DNA of 64,000 nt. Source: Sphingomonas sp. AP4-R1. Lineage in GTDB: Bacteria > Pseudomonadota > Alphaproteobacteria > Sphingomonadales > Sphingomonadaceae. The stretch covers positions 5,036,001 through 5,100,000 of the forward strand of contig NZ_CP053346.1 of NCBI RefSeq assembly GCF_013113735.1, written 5' to 3'. Made by a program: the position numbers and the translations under genes. The notes below the pieces were generated by a model that saw only the letters and a program-made list of their open reading frames with translations, was not told the DNA's origin and made no database searches. Below are positions 18,421 through 27,808 of the stretch, piece after piece (position 1 is the first letter of the stretch; every line of letters starts with the position of its first letter).

Positions 18421-18630
18421 TCAGTCCCTCTTCAAAGCGCCAGCCTTGTGAGCAGCACGCTTGCCCTCCTCGGTCTCGACGATGAATTGCGGGTTGTCCT
18501 TGGACGCCGCGACCCGGTGAGACTTGATCTTGGTCGGGCTGGTCGCCTTTTTCACGACCTTCCCGTGGGCTTCGCCGCCTGAACTGGACCAGCTTACCCT
18601 GTCGCCGACCTTTGGATCCTTCTTCATCAC
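18421..18630 (-). CDS. Hypervirulence-associated Tudor-domain (DUF2945) protein
   Basis: A 69-residue protein (MMKKDPKVGDRVSWSSSGGEA...) with the DUF2945/HVA1 pattern: GDRVSW, G.VVKK, a basic loop, then NPQFIVETEEGKRAAHK. This is a small SH3/Tudor-like barrel of unknown ligand. GAGGAGACC precedes the ATG. It is the first gene of a pair with 18098. Commonly seen next to stress or phage-derived genes. Confidence 0.85.
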   Translation of the reverse strand: MMKKDPKVGDRVSWSSSGGEAHGKVVKKATSPTKIKSHRVAASKDNPQFIVETEEGKRAAHKAGALKRD

Positions 18631-19476
18631 GGTCTCCTCGGCTCTTCAACGCGGCGCGGAAGCGCAGGGTTGCGACGGCGAGGTCCTCTCGGAGGCCATC
18701 CCTACCCCCATGATCGCTCATGAAGTCGCACCGCCCCCGGGTCATCGTCCCGGAAACAACAAGCTGCCGGCCTCCAGCTCCCAGCGTTTGCGAGACCGGT
18801 TGGCAGGACGTGATGCTCGGAGAGGACGACCGCTGGGAGGGTTAGCGGCGAGCGCGGCGCAATCCTGATGAAACCCGACCAGCCCACCCCGCCGATGACG
18901 ATGGCAAACCACCGCAGTATGGATCGAGACGGGCAAACGCTCTGTGCTGGCGCGACGCGGCCCGCCGCTTCTGAAACCCGATAAGAGATTCCTCGCGCTG
19001 CCGCGCACCGCGCGTCGTTCGATCAGCGCGTCTGCACACCTCAGCTGTCTGCGGGCACCGACTGGATCCGCATGTGGACGTGCGCCCTCCGGCTGTGGCC
19101 GGACAGCCCCGGTTTTACGAAATCCGGAAGTGTACGAACCGCGACATATCGGCATGCGATCCGCCACGACAGGAGATGCTGATCTAGCCGTGATTATTTA
19201 GAAAACGCGCCACCCGGCCATGGTCATGAGCGTCATATCCCCTTTTTGGCAGGTAAACGCCACCGCCCTTCAGAGCAGGGGCGTTATTCCCGCATTCTCA
19301 ACTTTGCTTTTTAAATGCTAAAATCAAAACGTGCGTAATTAACTTAAATCAATGCATACGGGGATACTTCGGCATCCGGCTAACCTATAGCCGCGGAAAT
19401 AAAGTGCTGCGGACGCGTTCATCATCTGCCGAACGCCTATCCCAGCGCGCGCGGCAGCTGGAGGGGACTGTCCGAC
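18631..19476. other. Intergenic stretch upstream of the glycan operon
   Basis: About 850 bases with no supported gene. A locally AT-rich block at about 19300-19350 stands out from the GC-rich surroundings and probably holds the promoter for the glycosyltransferase operon; I could not pick definite boxes. Confidence 0.45.
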
Positions 19477-20583
19477 ATGCGGATCGCGATCATCGCACAC
19501 CTGAAATACGCGATCCGGGAACCCTTTGCCGGCGGCCTTGAAATGCACACGCACATGCTGGCCCGATCGCTGCGGGCGCGTGGTCATGACGTGACGCTCT
19601 TCGCATCCACTCAGTCAGACCCCGAGCTTGGCGTCGAAGCGATTTGCGAAGAAACATCGCTTCTGGAGACAGGTGTCGCCGAAGCCAATGATGTGGCGTT
19701 CTTCCGCGAGCATCACGCCTATCTGCAGTTGATGACAGAGCTTAGGAGTCGATGCTTCGACGTCATCCATAACAATTCGCTTCATTATCTTCCGGTCAGC
19801 ATGGCAGAGACGATCGCCACACCAATGGTGACCACGCTCCACACGCCCCCTTTCTGCTGGCTCGAGAGCGGCATCCGCCTCAATCGCGGAGCAATGCGGT
19901 ACGTGGCGGTCTCGCAGGCAACGGCTGACATGTGGAGCCATGTCGCGGAGGTGCACGACATCGTCCCCAACGGTATCGATCTGCGCCACTTTCCGTACTT
20001 CCCTGCCAGCGACGACCTTCCTTATCTGGTGTGGTATGGTCGCATCGTGCCCGAGAAGGGGCTTGACCATGCGATCGATGCTGCTCGGCTGGCCGACATA
20101 CCGCTGCGGATTGCCGGGCCCGTGTCGGACGCCTGCTATTATAATGAAATGATCCTTCCACGGCTGGGCGGGGAGATCACCCATGTCGGCCACCTCGCAC
20201 ACGACCAACTCGCAGGTCTGGTCGGGAGAGCGAGCGCGGCCTTGTGCACGCCGCGCTGGGAAGAACCTTATGGACTTGTTGTGGCGGAAGCTCTGGCGTG
20301 CGGTACACCGGTTGCTGCTTATCGTCGCGGAGGCGTTCCCTCCCTCCTCAATAAAGACTGTGGCGTGCTTGCCCAACCCGACGATGTGGCGTCTCTCGCA
20401 GCAGCAGCCATCGCCGCGACCCGGCTCAGTCGTCCGGCTTGCCGCGCCTATGCCGAGCGGCACTGTGACGCTGAACGAATGGTCGATCGATATGAGGCGG
20501 TGTATCGGGAGCTTCGTGCGATGCCGTCCTGCGTGAACGACCTGACGGTTGACGCAATGCCCGTCATGGCGAGCGTTGCGTGA
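19477..20583 (+). CDS. Family 4 glycosyltransferase
   Basis: A 368-residue GT-B retaining glycosyltransferase. The N-terminal domain starts MRIAIIAHLKYAI and has GGLEMHTHMLARSL; the C-terminal nucleotide-sugar domain has VWYGRIVPEKG, then EEPYGLVVAEALACGTPVAAYRRGG (the EX7E motif). It is cytosolic or membrane-peripheral and transfers a sugar from a nucleotide donor. GGAGGGG lies 9 bases before the ATG. It is the first of seven overlapping genes; its stop overlaps the next GTG. The acceptor cannot be read from sequence. Confidence 0.9.
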   Translation: MRIAIIAHLKYAIREPFAGGLEMHTHMLARSLRARGHDVTLFASTQSDPELGVEAICEETSLLETGVAEANDVAFFREHHAYLQLMTELRSRCFDVIHNNSLHYLPVSMAETIATPMVTTLHTPPFCWLESGIRLNRGAMRYVAVSQATADMWSHVAEVHDIVPNGIDLRHFPYFPASDDLPYLVWYGRIVPEKGLDHAIDAARLADIPLRIAGPVSDACYYNEMILPRLGGEITHVGHLAHDQLAGLVGRASAALCTPRWEEPYGLVVAEALACGTPVAAYRRGGVPSLLNKDCGVLAQPDDVASLAAAAIAATRLSRPACRAYAERHCDAERMVDRYEAVYRELRAMPSCVNDLTVDAMPVMASVA

Positions 20584-21500
20584 GCGTCGAAGTCTGTGTC
20601 TGCATACCCGCGCGCAACGAAGCCGATCGTATCGCCACGTTGATCGATGCCTTGGCAATGCAAACCGTCGATAGGCCCTTCGGGGTCGTACTGTGCGTGA
20701 ACAACAGTAGCGACGACACCGGGGGCGTCGCCCAGCACGCGGCCGCGCGATGCGAGGGACGGTTCACGCTCACCCAGATCGAGTGCTTTTTCGAGCCCCC
20801 ACTAGCACATGCCGGCTCGGCGCGTCGCGCTGCCATGGAGCTTGGTGCCGAGATGCTCGGAAACACCGGGCTGCTCATCTCAACAGATGCCGATTGCAGG
20901 CCCCCTGCCGACTGGATCGCCGCCAATCTTGCGGCCGGTGGATCTGACCGGATCATCGGAGGCCGCATCGAACTGGATGAAGCCGACGCGGATGAATACC
21001 CCGCGATCTTTGCTTTCCGGCGGCATTTCGACGCGTACTGGCAGCGCGTGCGCGCGATCGAGGACAGCATCGATCCCTCGCCTTGGGATCCGGCACCCCG
21101 CCATGGTGACCATACCGGCGCCAGCCTTGCATTGTCGGTCGAACTCTACCAGCGGTCGGGCGGCGTGCCGCTGCAGCCCAGCGGCGAGGACCGTGCTCTG
21201 GTTGAGGCCGCGATCGTGGCGGGGGGCAAGCTCGTTCACCCCCAGACGGTGTGGACGCGCACGTCGGCCCGAACCAGAGGCCGCGCCACAGGCGGTATGG
21301 CAGAAGACCTCCAGCGCTGGGCCGACGCCGAAGCGCGCGGGGAGCTGCCAAATGTCCCGCACTTCGACCATTGGGAGGCGCGCGCACTGTGGCGCCGCGA
21401 TTTTCGACAAGGCCGTGGCACCAAAGCGCTGATGGAAGCCGAGCGCCTCCTACCCGCCATGCCATGCGACATGGCATTGCCGATGGTGAGTGGCTCATGA
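20580..21500 (+). CDS. Family 2 glycosyltransferase
   Basis: A 306-residue GT-A enzyme from a GTG start overlapping the previous stop by 4 bases. CVCIPARNEADRIATLIDAL is the family 2 N-terminus, VNNSSDDT the nucleotide loop and STDADCRPP the metal-binding DxD. A C-terminal region with GEDRALVEAAIVAGGK looks like the acceptor side. It transfers a sugar to an unknown acceptor as part of the cluster. No transmembrane helices, unlike processive GT2 synthases. Confidence 0.9.
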   Translation: MSVEVCVCIPARNEADRIATLIDALAMQTVDRPFGVVLCVNNSSDDTGGVAQHAAARCEGRFTLTQIECFFEPPLAHAGSARRAAMELGAEMLGNTGLLISTDADCRPPADWIAANLAAGGSDRIIGGRIELDEADADEYPAIFAFRRHFDAYWQRVRAIEDSIDPSPWDPAPRHGDHTGASLALSVELYQRSGGVPLQPSGEDRALVEAAIVAGGKLVHPQTVWTRTSARTRGRATGGMAEDLQRWADAEARGELPNVPHFDHWEARALWRRDFRQGRGTKALMEAERLLPAMPCDMALPMVSGS

Positions 21501-22549
21501 GCCGGCCGATCGGCTATTATGTCCACCACCATGGCGATGGACACCGCCAGCGCGCGATCGCGATCGGGCAAGCCCTCGAGCATGGCGCGACGTTGCTGGG
21601 CACAGGCCTCAAAAATCGAAGCGGCAACCTACCGGTGGTGGATCTGCCGGACGATCGAATGGACGATGGCTTCGCGGGAATCGACCGGGTCGAACGTCCC
21701 ACCTCGCTCCATTATGCGCCGATCGACCACGAAGGCATCCGACAGCGAACGGCTTTGATCGCCCGATGGATTGCGGAGGAGCGTCCCCAACTGCTTGTCG
21801 TCGACGTATCGGTCGAGATTGCGATGCTGGCTCGCCTAGCATCCGCACCGACCGTGTACGTCCGGCTGTCCGGCAAACGGCTGGACGAGCCTCATCTGGA
21901 TGCTTTCCGAAGCGCGGAGGGCCTGATCGCACCGTTCCATGAGGCGCTCGACGATGACGAAACGCCAGACTGGCTTCGGGAGAAAACCTTCTACGCCCCG
22001 CTCATCAACGGCATCGGCGCGGCAGCGGACGAGATCGAAAAGGACGTCGTGCTGGTCGTGCTGGGCCGTGGGGGTGGCGTCAGTGATGGCGATCGCTGGG
22101 CGCAGGCGGCGCGCGCGGTGCCGGATCGTCGGTGGCGTGTGGTCGGCGCCTGCACCGTGCCGCCCACCCTGCCGCCTAATCTCGAATTGCGCGGGTGGGT
22201 GGATGATGCGGCCTCGTTGATCGGCAGCGCCGGCGTTGTTGTTGGTGCAGCCGGCGACGGCGTCGTGAGCGCCGTTCTCGCGAATAGACGACCCTTCATC
22301 TGCCTGCCGGAAACGCGCCCGTTCGATGAACAGATTTCGAAAGCGAAGCGGCTCAATTCGCTTGGTGCGGCCGCCGTCTCGCTGGATTGGCCGCAACCGA
22401 CTGACTGGCCACAGCTGCTTGCGGATGCGGTCCGAGTGGCTTCGGCGTGGCCGCGCGAACTGGAAACACCAGGCGGGTCCGAACGGGTCGCGCGCTGGCT
22501 TGAAGCGTTGGGCCAGCAGGATTCTTTCTCGCGGAGCCGTATTGCATGA
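21497..22549 (+). CDS. GT28/MurG-like glycosyltransferase
   Basis: A 350-residue GT-B protein starting MSRPIGYYVHHHGDGHRQRA, the G-Y-Y-x-H-x-x-G-x-G-H opening of MurG/UGT-like enzymes. The C-terminal half has VLVVLGRGGG, LRGWVDDAASLIGSAGVVVGAAGDG and a PFDEQ loop matching donor-binding motifs (normally PE.RPFDEQ..NA). ATGA overlap with the previous stop couples translation. Donor and acceptor unknown; a role in building the same glycan is inferred from operon membership. Confidence 0.8.
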   Translation: MSRPIGYYVHHHGDGHRQRAIAIGQALEHGATLLGTGLKNRSGNLPVVDLPDDRMDDGFAGIDRVERPTSLHYAPIDHEGIRQRTALIARWIAEERPQLLVVDVSVEIAMLARLASAPTVYVRLSGKRLDEPHLDAFRSAEGLIAPFHEALDDDETPDWLREKTFYAPLINGIGAAADEIEKDVVLVVLGRGGGVSDGDRWAQAARAVPDRRWRVVGACTVPPTLPPNLELRGWVDDAASLIGSAGVVVGAAGDGVVSAVLANRRPFICLPETRPFDEQISKAKRLNSLGAAAVSLDWPQPTDWPQLLADAVRVASAWPRELETPGGSERVARWLEALGQQDSFSRSRIA

Positions 22550-23652
22550 CCCTGTCCGTCCAACCGCGCTCCGAGCAAGGAGGCGATATCGTTTCGCGAC
22601 TGACCGAATTGGGCGCACGCTATGATGCCGCGCCCCACTTTCCGGTCGAGAGCCTGCGGGCGCTCCGTAATGCGGGCTATCATCGCCGTTTTGCACCCAG
22701 CATCTGTGGCGGCGACGTCTTCACGGATCCCCATACACGCGCCGCGCAGATGGCGCGGGCGCTTCGCGAGGTCGGGCGTGGGGATCTGAGTGTCGGCCGG
22801 CTCTTTGAAGGGCATGTCAACGCACTCCAACTGTTCGACTGGTATGCCACGTCGGAACAGCTTGAATGGCTGACCGGCGCCTTGAATGCCGGCGCATGGT
22901 TTGGCGTCTGGGCAACCGAGCCACAACCCGGAGTCCGCCTCGAACTCCGGGATCCGCCGACGCTCTCGGGCGAGAAGATGTTTGCCAGCGGCGCGGGCGG
23001 CCTCGAGCATGCTCTGGTGACCGCGGCGGTCGACGGCGGTGAGCGACGTCTCGTGATCGTGCCCGCCAACGACACCTGCCGGGCCGACGTGTCGGGATGG
23101 CGGGTACGCGGCATGCGCGCGAGCGTCAGTGGTCGGTATTCGCTCGACGGTGTTTCCGTCGATCCGGAGATGCTGCTCGGGGCCTCGGGCGACTATGACC
23201 GTGACCCCCGTTTCACCGCGGGAGCCTGGCGTTTCTGCGCCGTCCAGCTCGGCGGAATCGAGGCCTTGATCATCGAAGTGCGCCAATCCATGAGCGACAC
23301 GGCGCGTGAAGATCCGCTGCAGCGGGCCCGCTTCGCCGAGGCTGTGGTTGCGACGCGCAGCGCGGGTTTCTGGGTCGAGGAAGCGGCCCGTCGCTTCGCA
23401 GCCGATGATGAGGACGCCATCGCAATTGCGCGACTGACGCGTGGCGTTGTCGAACAGGCGGGCTTCACCGTGATGGAAGCCGCCGCGCGCATTCTCGGCA
23501 CGCGCAGCGCCTTCGACGGAGAGCGCGCGGACAAGATCATCCGCGACCTATCGCTTTACCTTCGCCAAGCCGGTCCGGACCACGCGCGCGACGAGGCGGC
23601 CAAAGCGCTTCTCGATCGGGATATCTGGCACGGGGACGATCTTTGGTGGTGA
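22546..23652 (+). CDS. Acyl-CoA-dehydrogenase-fold flavoprotein
   Basis: A 368-residue protein with the three-part ACAD fold: helical N-terminus (LTELGARYDAAPHFPVESLRALRNAGYH), a beta domain (FGVWATEPQPG, LSGEKMFASGAG) and a C-terminal helical bundle (QRARFAEAVVATRSAGFWVEEAA). It probably binds FAD. A lone ACAD among sugar enzymes may dehydrogenate an acyl group or, like the ACAD-fold amino-sugar N-oxygenases, oxidise an amine; this is inference. Overlaps neighbours by 4 and 10 bases. Confidence 0.8.
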   Translation: MTLSVQPRSEQGGDIVSRLTELGARYDAAPHFPVESLRALRNAGYHRRFAPSICGGDVFTDPHTRAAQMARALREVGRGDLSVGRLFEGHVNALQLFDWYATSEQLEWLTGALNAGAWFGVWATEPQPGVRLELRDPPTLSGEKMFASGAGGLEHALVTAAVDGGERRLVIVPANDTCRADVSGWRVRGMRASVSGRYSLDGVSVDPEMLLGASGDYDRDPRFTAGAWRFCAVQLGGIEALIIEVRQSMSDTAREDPLQRARFAEAVVATRSAGFWVEEAARRFAADDEDAIAIARLTRGVVEQAGFTVMEAAARILGTRSAFDGERADKIIRDLSLYLRQAGPDHARDEAAKALLDRDIWHGDDLWW

Positions 23653-24314
23653 CGGCCGAGCGTTTGACGCAAAGCCGATGGGCACGGGCGCGATGGTTGA
23701 TCCTGGCACCGCATCCCGACGACGAAACGCTGGGCGCAGGCGCCCTGATCGCTCATGCCGCGGCAATCGAACGGTTGGGCGGGGTCGTATTCCTGACCGA
23801 TGGGACGGGCTCGCATCCGGCCGGTACGCCGCGCGTCGCTATGATCCGTCGCCGCGAGGCAGGTCAGGCAATTCGCAGACTGGGTGGCGGCGGCGTCCGC
23901 CTCTACTGGCTCGGATGGCGGGACGCCCATCCTCACGATGCCCGCAGCGTCGCTTTTGTCCGGACCGCCAGGATCCTCGGAGCGCTTCTGCGCTCTTGTC
24001 GAATTGATGCGATTGCGGTCTCAGACCGGACCGAGGCACATTGCGATCATGTCGCGGCCTTCGAGCTCGCCGAAGGAGCGATGCGGGCAGCAAGGCGTCG
24101 TGTGACCCTATTCGCCTATCATGTCTGGAGCGCGAACCCGGCGTCGGTGCGGCGTATCGTGACACCGGTCATGCCGCCCGGTCGGCGACGACATGCGCTG
24201 CGCTCGCATCGCAGTCAGATGTCGCCCGTCCTTGGCAACGGCTTTCGATTGCCTTCGGAAAAGTTGCGCATGCCCGGAAATGATACACTCACCTTGAGGA
24301 GCCTGCGGCGATGA
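23643..24314 (+). CDS. PIG-L/LmbE-family N-deacetylase
   Basis: A 223-residue Zn-dependent deacetylase. LILAPHPDDETLGAGALI carries the PHPDDE metal/catalytic motif and HCDHVAAFELA the second metal His set; FLTDGTGSHP is the third conserved loop. Family members remove acetyl from GlcNAc-linked substrates (GlcNAc-PI, mycothiol and bacillithiol precursors, antibiotics). Here it would expose a free amine for the next enzymes. Its start overlaps the ACAD gene by 10 bases. Confidence 0.9.
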   Translation: MVVTAERLTQSRWARARWLILAPHPDDETLGAGALIAHAAAIERLGGVVFLTDGTGSHPAGTPRVAMIRRREAGQAIRRLGGGGVRLYWLGWRDAHPHDARSVAFVRTARILGALLRSCRIDAIAVSDRTEAHCDHVAAFELAEGAMRAARRRVTLFAYHVWSANPASVRRIVTPVMPPGRRRHALRSHRSQMSPVLGNGFRLPSEKLRMPGNDTLTLRSLRR

Positions 24315-24892
24315 GCCGATCCAGCCTGAACGCCGCCTATTTCGACGGTATTTTCGAGTCGGACGACGATCCGTGGGATCTGGCAAGCAGCGCCTATGAA
24401 GCCGCCAAGTTCAGGCACACGCATGATGCCCTCGCTGGCCGACGTTACGCGCGGGCGCTGGAAATTGGCTGCGCCCACGGGGTGCTGACCGGCCAACTGA
24501 TCGGCCTGTGCGACACGCTGTTGGCGATCGACATCAGCACCAGGGCCCTGGCGAAAGCGCGCGAACGGGTGGGTGACCGGCCGGGCCTGACGCTGCAACG
24601 CATGGCCTTTCCGAGCGAGACGCCCGAGGGTGCGCCGTTCGATCTCGTGATCCTGTCGGAGGTCGCTTATTACTGGAGCATCGCCGATCTCGACCGGGCG
24701 GCCGAATGGCTTCGAGATCACATTGCCGCCGGTGGGCGGATCATCCTCGTTCATTATACGGGCGAGACCGACTATCCTCAAACCGGGGACGAAGCCGTGG
24801 ATGCGCTCTGGACCGAACTGAGCGCAGTTTTTTCGGTCGTGGCTGCCGAGCGCCGCGACACCTATCGGCTCGATCTGTGGGAGAGGAGCTGA
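24311..24892 (+). CDS. NodS-like SAM-dependent methyltransferase
   Basis: A 193-residue class I methyltransferase. AYFDGIFESDDDPWDLASS.YEAAKF is the characteristic NodS-family N-terminus, ALEIGCAHGVLTG is SAM motif I, LLAIDIS motif II, and FDLVILSEVAYYW motif IV. NodS N-methylates the deacetylated end of rhizobial chitooligosaccharide signals; next to a PIG-L deacetylase, an N-methyl amino sugar is an attractive but unproven product. ATGA overlap upstream and TGATG overlap downstream. Confidence 0.88.
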   Translation: MSRSSLNAAYFDGIFESDDDPWDLASSAYEAAKFRHTHDALAGRRYARALEIGCAHGVLTGQLIGLCDTLLAIDISTRALAKARERVGDRPGLTLQRMAFPSETPEGAPFDLVILSEVAYYWSIADLDRAAEWLRDHIAAGGRIILVHYTGETDYPQTGDEAVDALWTELSAVFSVVAAERRDTYRLDLWERS

Positions 24893-25776
24893 TGGGCGTT
24901 TCCGTCCTGACGATCGTCCGCAATCGTAGCGATCATCTCCAGCAGTTGGTCGAAGGACTGCGCAGGAGTAAGCGGCAGCCCGACGAACTGGTGATCGTGG
25001 ACATGAGCGACACGCCGGTGGCCGTCGCGTCTGCCGGCTTTCCGATCCGCATCGATCGTTTCGAGACAGACGGCCTGCCGCTCGCCGCCGCTCGCAACAG
25101 GGCGGCTGTGCTGGCCCGGTTCGAGAATCTGATCTTCCTTGATGTCGACTGCATCCCGCTCGAACACTGCGTCGGCACCCTGATTGATGCCCTCGCGCAT
25201 CACGATGCCCTGCTTTGCGCCGACATCCGCTATCTAGGGCCGGATGATGCGCGGGGCATCTGGACCGAAAAGGATTTGATGGCCGCCGGCCGGCATCACC
25301 CGGTCCGCACATTCCCGAACGACGGTGTTCGCGAGGAGCTCAATCCGGGCCTGTTCTGGTCTCTTGCCTTCGCGCTGAAGCGCGCCCGCTTTGTCTCACT
25401 GGGCGGGTTTGACGAGGCGTTCACAGGCTATGGCGCTGAGGATACCGATTTCGGCTTCCGCGCATCTGAGGCTGGCATGAGGCTGCTATTCGTGGGTCAG
25501 GCCATTGCGTGCCATCAGCATCACGACAGTTACGAACCGCCTCTCCAGCACCTCGAGGACATTGTCCGCAACGCCCGCACCTTCCACGCTCGCTGGGGCC
25601 GGTGGCCAATGGAGGGATGGCTCCGCGCATTTGCTGACCTTGGATTGGTGCGCTGGCACAAGGATGGGCTTGAGCTTCTTCGGTTTCCGTCAGACGCCGA
25701 GAAAGCAGCTGCCAAGGTCCTCCCGGAACAGCCCCTCAATCCACCTACGCGATCATCACCCGAAATGGCGGACTGA
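24892..25776 (+). CDS. Family 2 glycosyltransferase with galactosyltransferase-like C-terminus
   Basis: A 294-residue GT-A enzyme. VLTIVRNRSDHLQQLVEGL begins the fold, FLDVDCIPLE is the metal-binding DxD, and FVSLGGFDEAFTGYGAEDTDFGFR is the acceptor/ED motif of the Glyco_transf_7C type. It is the last gene of the overlapping operon (ATG overlaps the previous TGA). It ends 47 bases from the convergent ABC exporter gene. Donor and acceptor unknown. Confidence 0.9.
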   Translation: MGVSVLTIVRNRSDHLQQLVEGLRRSKRQPDELVIVDMSDTPVAVASAGFPIRIDRFETDGLPLAAARNRAAVLARFENLIFLDVDCIPLEHCVGTLIDALAHHDALLCADIRYLGPDDARGIWTEKDLMAAGRHHPVRTFPNDGVREELNPGLFWSLAFALKRARFVSLGGFDEAFTGYGAEDTDFGFRASEAGMRLLFVGQAIACHQHHDSYEPPLQHLEDIVRNARTFHARWGRWPMEGWLRAFADLGLVRWHKDGLELLRFPSDAEKAAAKVLPEQPLNPPTRSSPEMAD

Positions 25777-25823
25777 GAGCGTTCGATCCGGGCGACCGAG
25801 ACGCCCTCCCATCGCAGCTCGGA

Positions 25824-27623
25824 TCAGGCAGCTCGTTGCACCATGGGCCCATCGTTAGCCGGCACGGCCAGCCCGCCGTCGCGGGCCAATTCGGCGAACG
25901 TGCCGCCGCTGGCCACGAGCTCGTCGAACGTGCCCATCTCGACCATCCGTCCCTGATCCAGCACGATGATCTTGTCGGCCGAGCGGATGGTCGAGAGACG
26001 ATGTGCGATGACAAAGGTCGTCCGTCCCTCGCGCAGCTGATCAAGGCTTTCCTGCAAGCGCGCCTCTGTGGCTACGTCGAGCGCGCTCGTCGCCTCGTCG
26101 AGCAGGAGGATCGGAGCGTCCTTTAACAACGCGCGCGCGATGGCGATCCGCTGCCGCTCGCCGCCAGACAGCCCCTGCCCCCGATCGCCAACGGCAGACG
26201 CAAAGCCGCCCTCCTTCCGCATGATGAAGTCATAGGCGCCGGCCACCTTCGCCGCCTGCTCGATCTGATCCATCGACGCATCCGGGTCACCCATCGCGAT
26301 ATTCTCCGCGATCGAGCGATTGAACAGGCCGGCCTCCTGAAACACCACTCCCGTCGACGCACGCAGTGAGGACAAGGTCACCTCGCGAATGTCCTGCCCG
26401 TCGATCAGGATGCGTCCCTCATCGGGATCGAACGCCCGCTGAAACAGTCCCAGTGCGGTCGACTTACCCGAGCCGGTCGGCCCCACGATCGCAATGGTCT
26501 CGCCGGGCTGAACCTCGAAGCTGAGCTCCTGCACGCGCCCCGACCCGCCGGGATAGCGGAACGAGACATTGTCGAAGCGAATGTGTCCGCGCTTTACCTC
26601 CAGCGCCTTCGCGCCGGGCGTCTCCTGTATATGCGAGTCCTCGTCCAATACCGCGAAGAACTGCTCCAGCGCGGGAATTCGCTGGGCCATGCCGACGATG
26701 AACCCGGTCAGCTGCTCCAGTCGAGAAATCAACAGCGTGGTGAAGCCTACGAACGTCACCACGTCGCCAATGGTAGCGAGATGATGAGCGACAAGCGTCG
26801 ATCCGATCCCGAAGATCGAGACGATGGCAATGGAGGAGGCTCCGCGCGTCAGCACAGCGGAGATCGCCCACCAGTTGAGGACCGGATATTGTGCGTGCAG
26901 CAGCTCATGCAGCGACGAACGGATCGAACGGAGCTCGCCCGGCACGGCCAGGAAGCTTTGCAGCACCGTGACATTGCCGAAAAGATCGCCGAGCTGACCG
27001 GACAGGTCGGTGAACTGATTTTCGACGCGCGCCTGTCCATAGGAGGTCCGTCGCATCACCACGATGTTCACCACCGTATAGGCCACCATGAGAGTAACGA
27101 GGACAAGCGCCAGACGCCAGTTGGTGAAGGCCGCAACCGGCAGCAAAGCCAGCAGGATCGCGCCATTCACGATCTGCTCGCGTAACAGCGGCAGCCAGAG
27201 CGAGAACAGGTTCTCGCACCCTGAGATCATGATCCGCATCAGGCGCCCCGAACGCGCCTGGAAGTGAAACGCCGGCGGCAGGGCAAGTAGGTGCTCGACA
27301 TATTTCGCCATGGCGGAAAGCCGGCGGCGGTGGGCCATGCGATCTGCGCCGAGCGAAATCACCATGCCGGCTAGAAAGCCCGTAACGCTGATCGCGCACC
27401 ACATGGCGACAAACGATAACGGATTAGCGCCCGAGGTGAGCCCGTTTACCGCCTTGCCGAAGAGGACGGGCTCGATCACCTGAAGCAGCGCCACGAGCCC
27501 TCCGGCCGAGGCCAAAGCGACCGCTTTGCCGCGCTCGGGGCGCAGTTTCGCGATAGCGCGAAAGAAGACGTGGCTCCGCAGACGCTGCAGAGACGCAATC
27601 GATCCAACCATGGAGCTACTCAT
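25824..27623 (-). CDS. NdvA/ChvA-like glucan ABC exporter (fused permease-ATPase)
   Basis: A 599-residue half-transporter. About six membrane helices lie in residues 35-310, then an ATPase with Walker A GPTGSGKST (about 381-389), signature LSGGERQRIA (about 485), Walker B ILLLDEATSALD (about 506) and switch His541. Overall it resembles the cyclic beta-1,2-glucan exporters NdvA/ChvA and related lipid/glycan exporters. Convergent with the seven-gene glycan operon, it is the likely exporter of that product (inference). The ATG at 27623 has no clear ribosome-binding site; a second ATG follows 4 codons later. Confidence 0.9.
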   Translation of the reverse strand: MSSSMVGSIASLQRLRSHVFFRAIAKLRPERGKAVALASAGGLVALLQVIEPVLFGKAVNGLTSGANPLSFVAMWCAISVTGFLAGMVISLGADRMAHRRRLSAMAKYVEHLLALPPAFHFQARSGRLMRIMISGCENLFSLWLPLLREQIVNGAILLALLPVAAFTNWRLALVLVTLMVAYTVVNIVVMRRTSYGQARVENQFTDLSGQLGDLFGNVTVLQSFLAVPGELRSIRSSLHELLHAQYPVLNWWAISAVLTRGASSIAIVSIFGIGSTLVAHHLATIGDVVTFVGFTTLLISRLEQLTGFIVGMAQRIPALEQFFAVLDEDSHIQETPGAKALEVKRGHIRFDNVSFRYPGGSGRVQELSFEVQPGETIAIVGPTGSGKSTALGLFQRAFDPDEGRILIDGQDIREVTLSSLRASTGVVFQEAGLFNRSIAENIAMGDPDASMDQIEQAAKVAGAYDFIMRKEGGFASAVGDRGQGLSGGERQRIAIARALLKDAPILLLDEATSALDVATEARLQESLDQLREGRTTFVIAHRLSTIRSADKIIVLDQGRMVEMGTFDELVASGGTFAELARDGGLAVPANDGPMVQRAA

Positions 27624-27808
27624 CTGAGAGACAGTGCACCGGTCCCGCTCTGCGGTTACGCGGTGGCGGCGCTTTTAGCGGATCATGGTTAACCGAAACT
27701 TACTTTCGTATGACCGACCGACAGCTCCATTGACCCGGTGGCGGTCATTCGATCTCTTCATGTGCAAGCCTCGGCCCCATTCGGGCCTCATAAAAAATCG
27801 AACGGGCC

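Noticed and set aside
19477..25776. Calling the glycan cluster a nod (lipochitooligosaccharide) locus
   Set aside because: Only NodS-like and PIG-L functions are suggestive; no NodA, NodC or NodB homologue is present.
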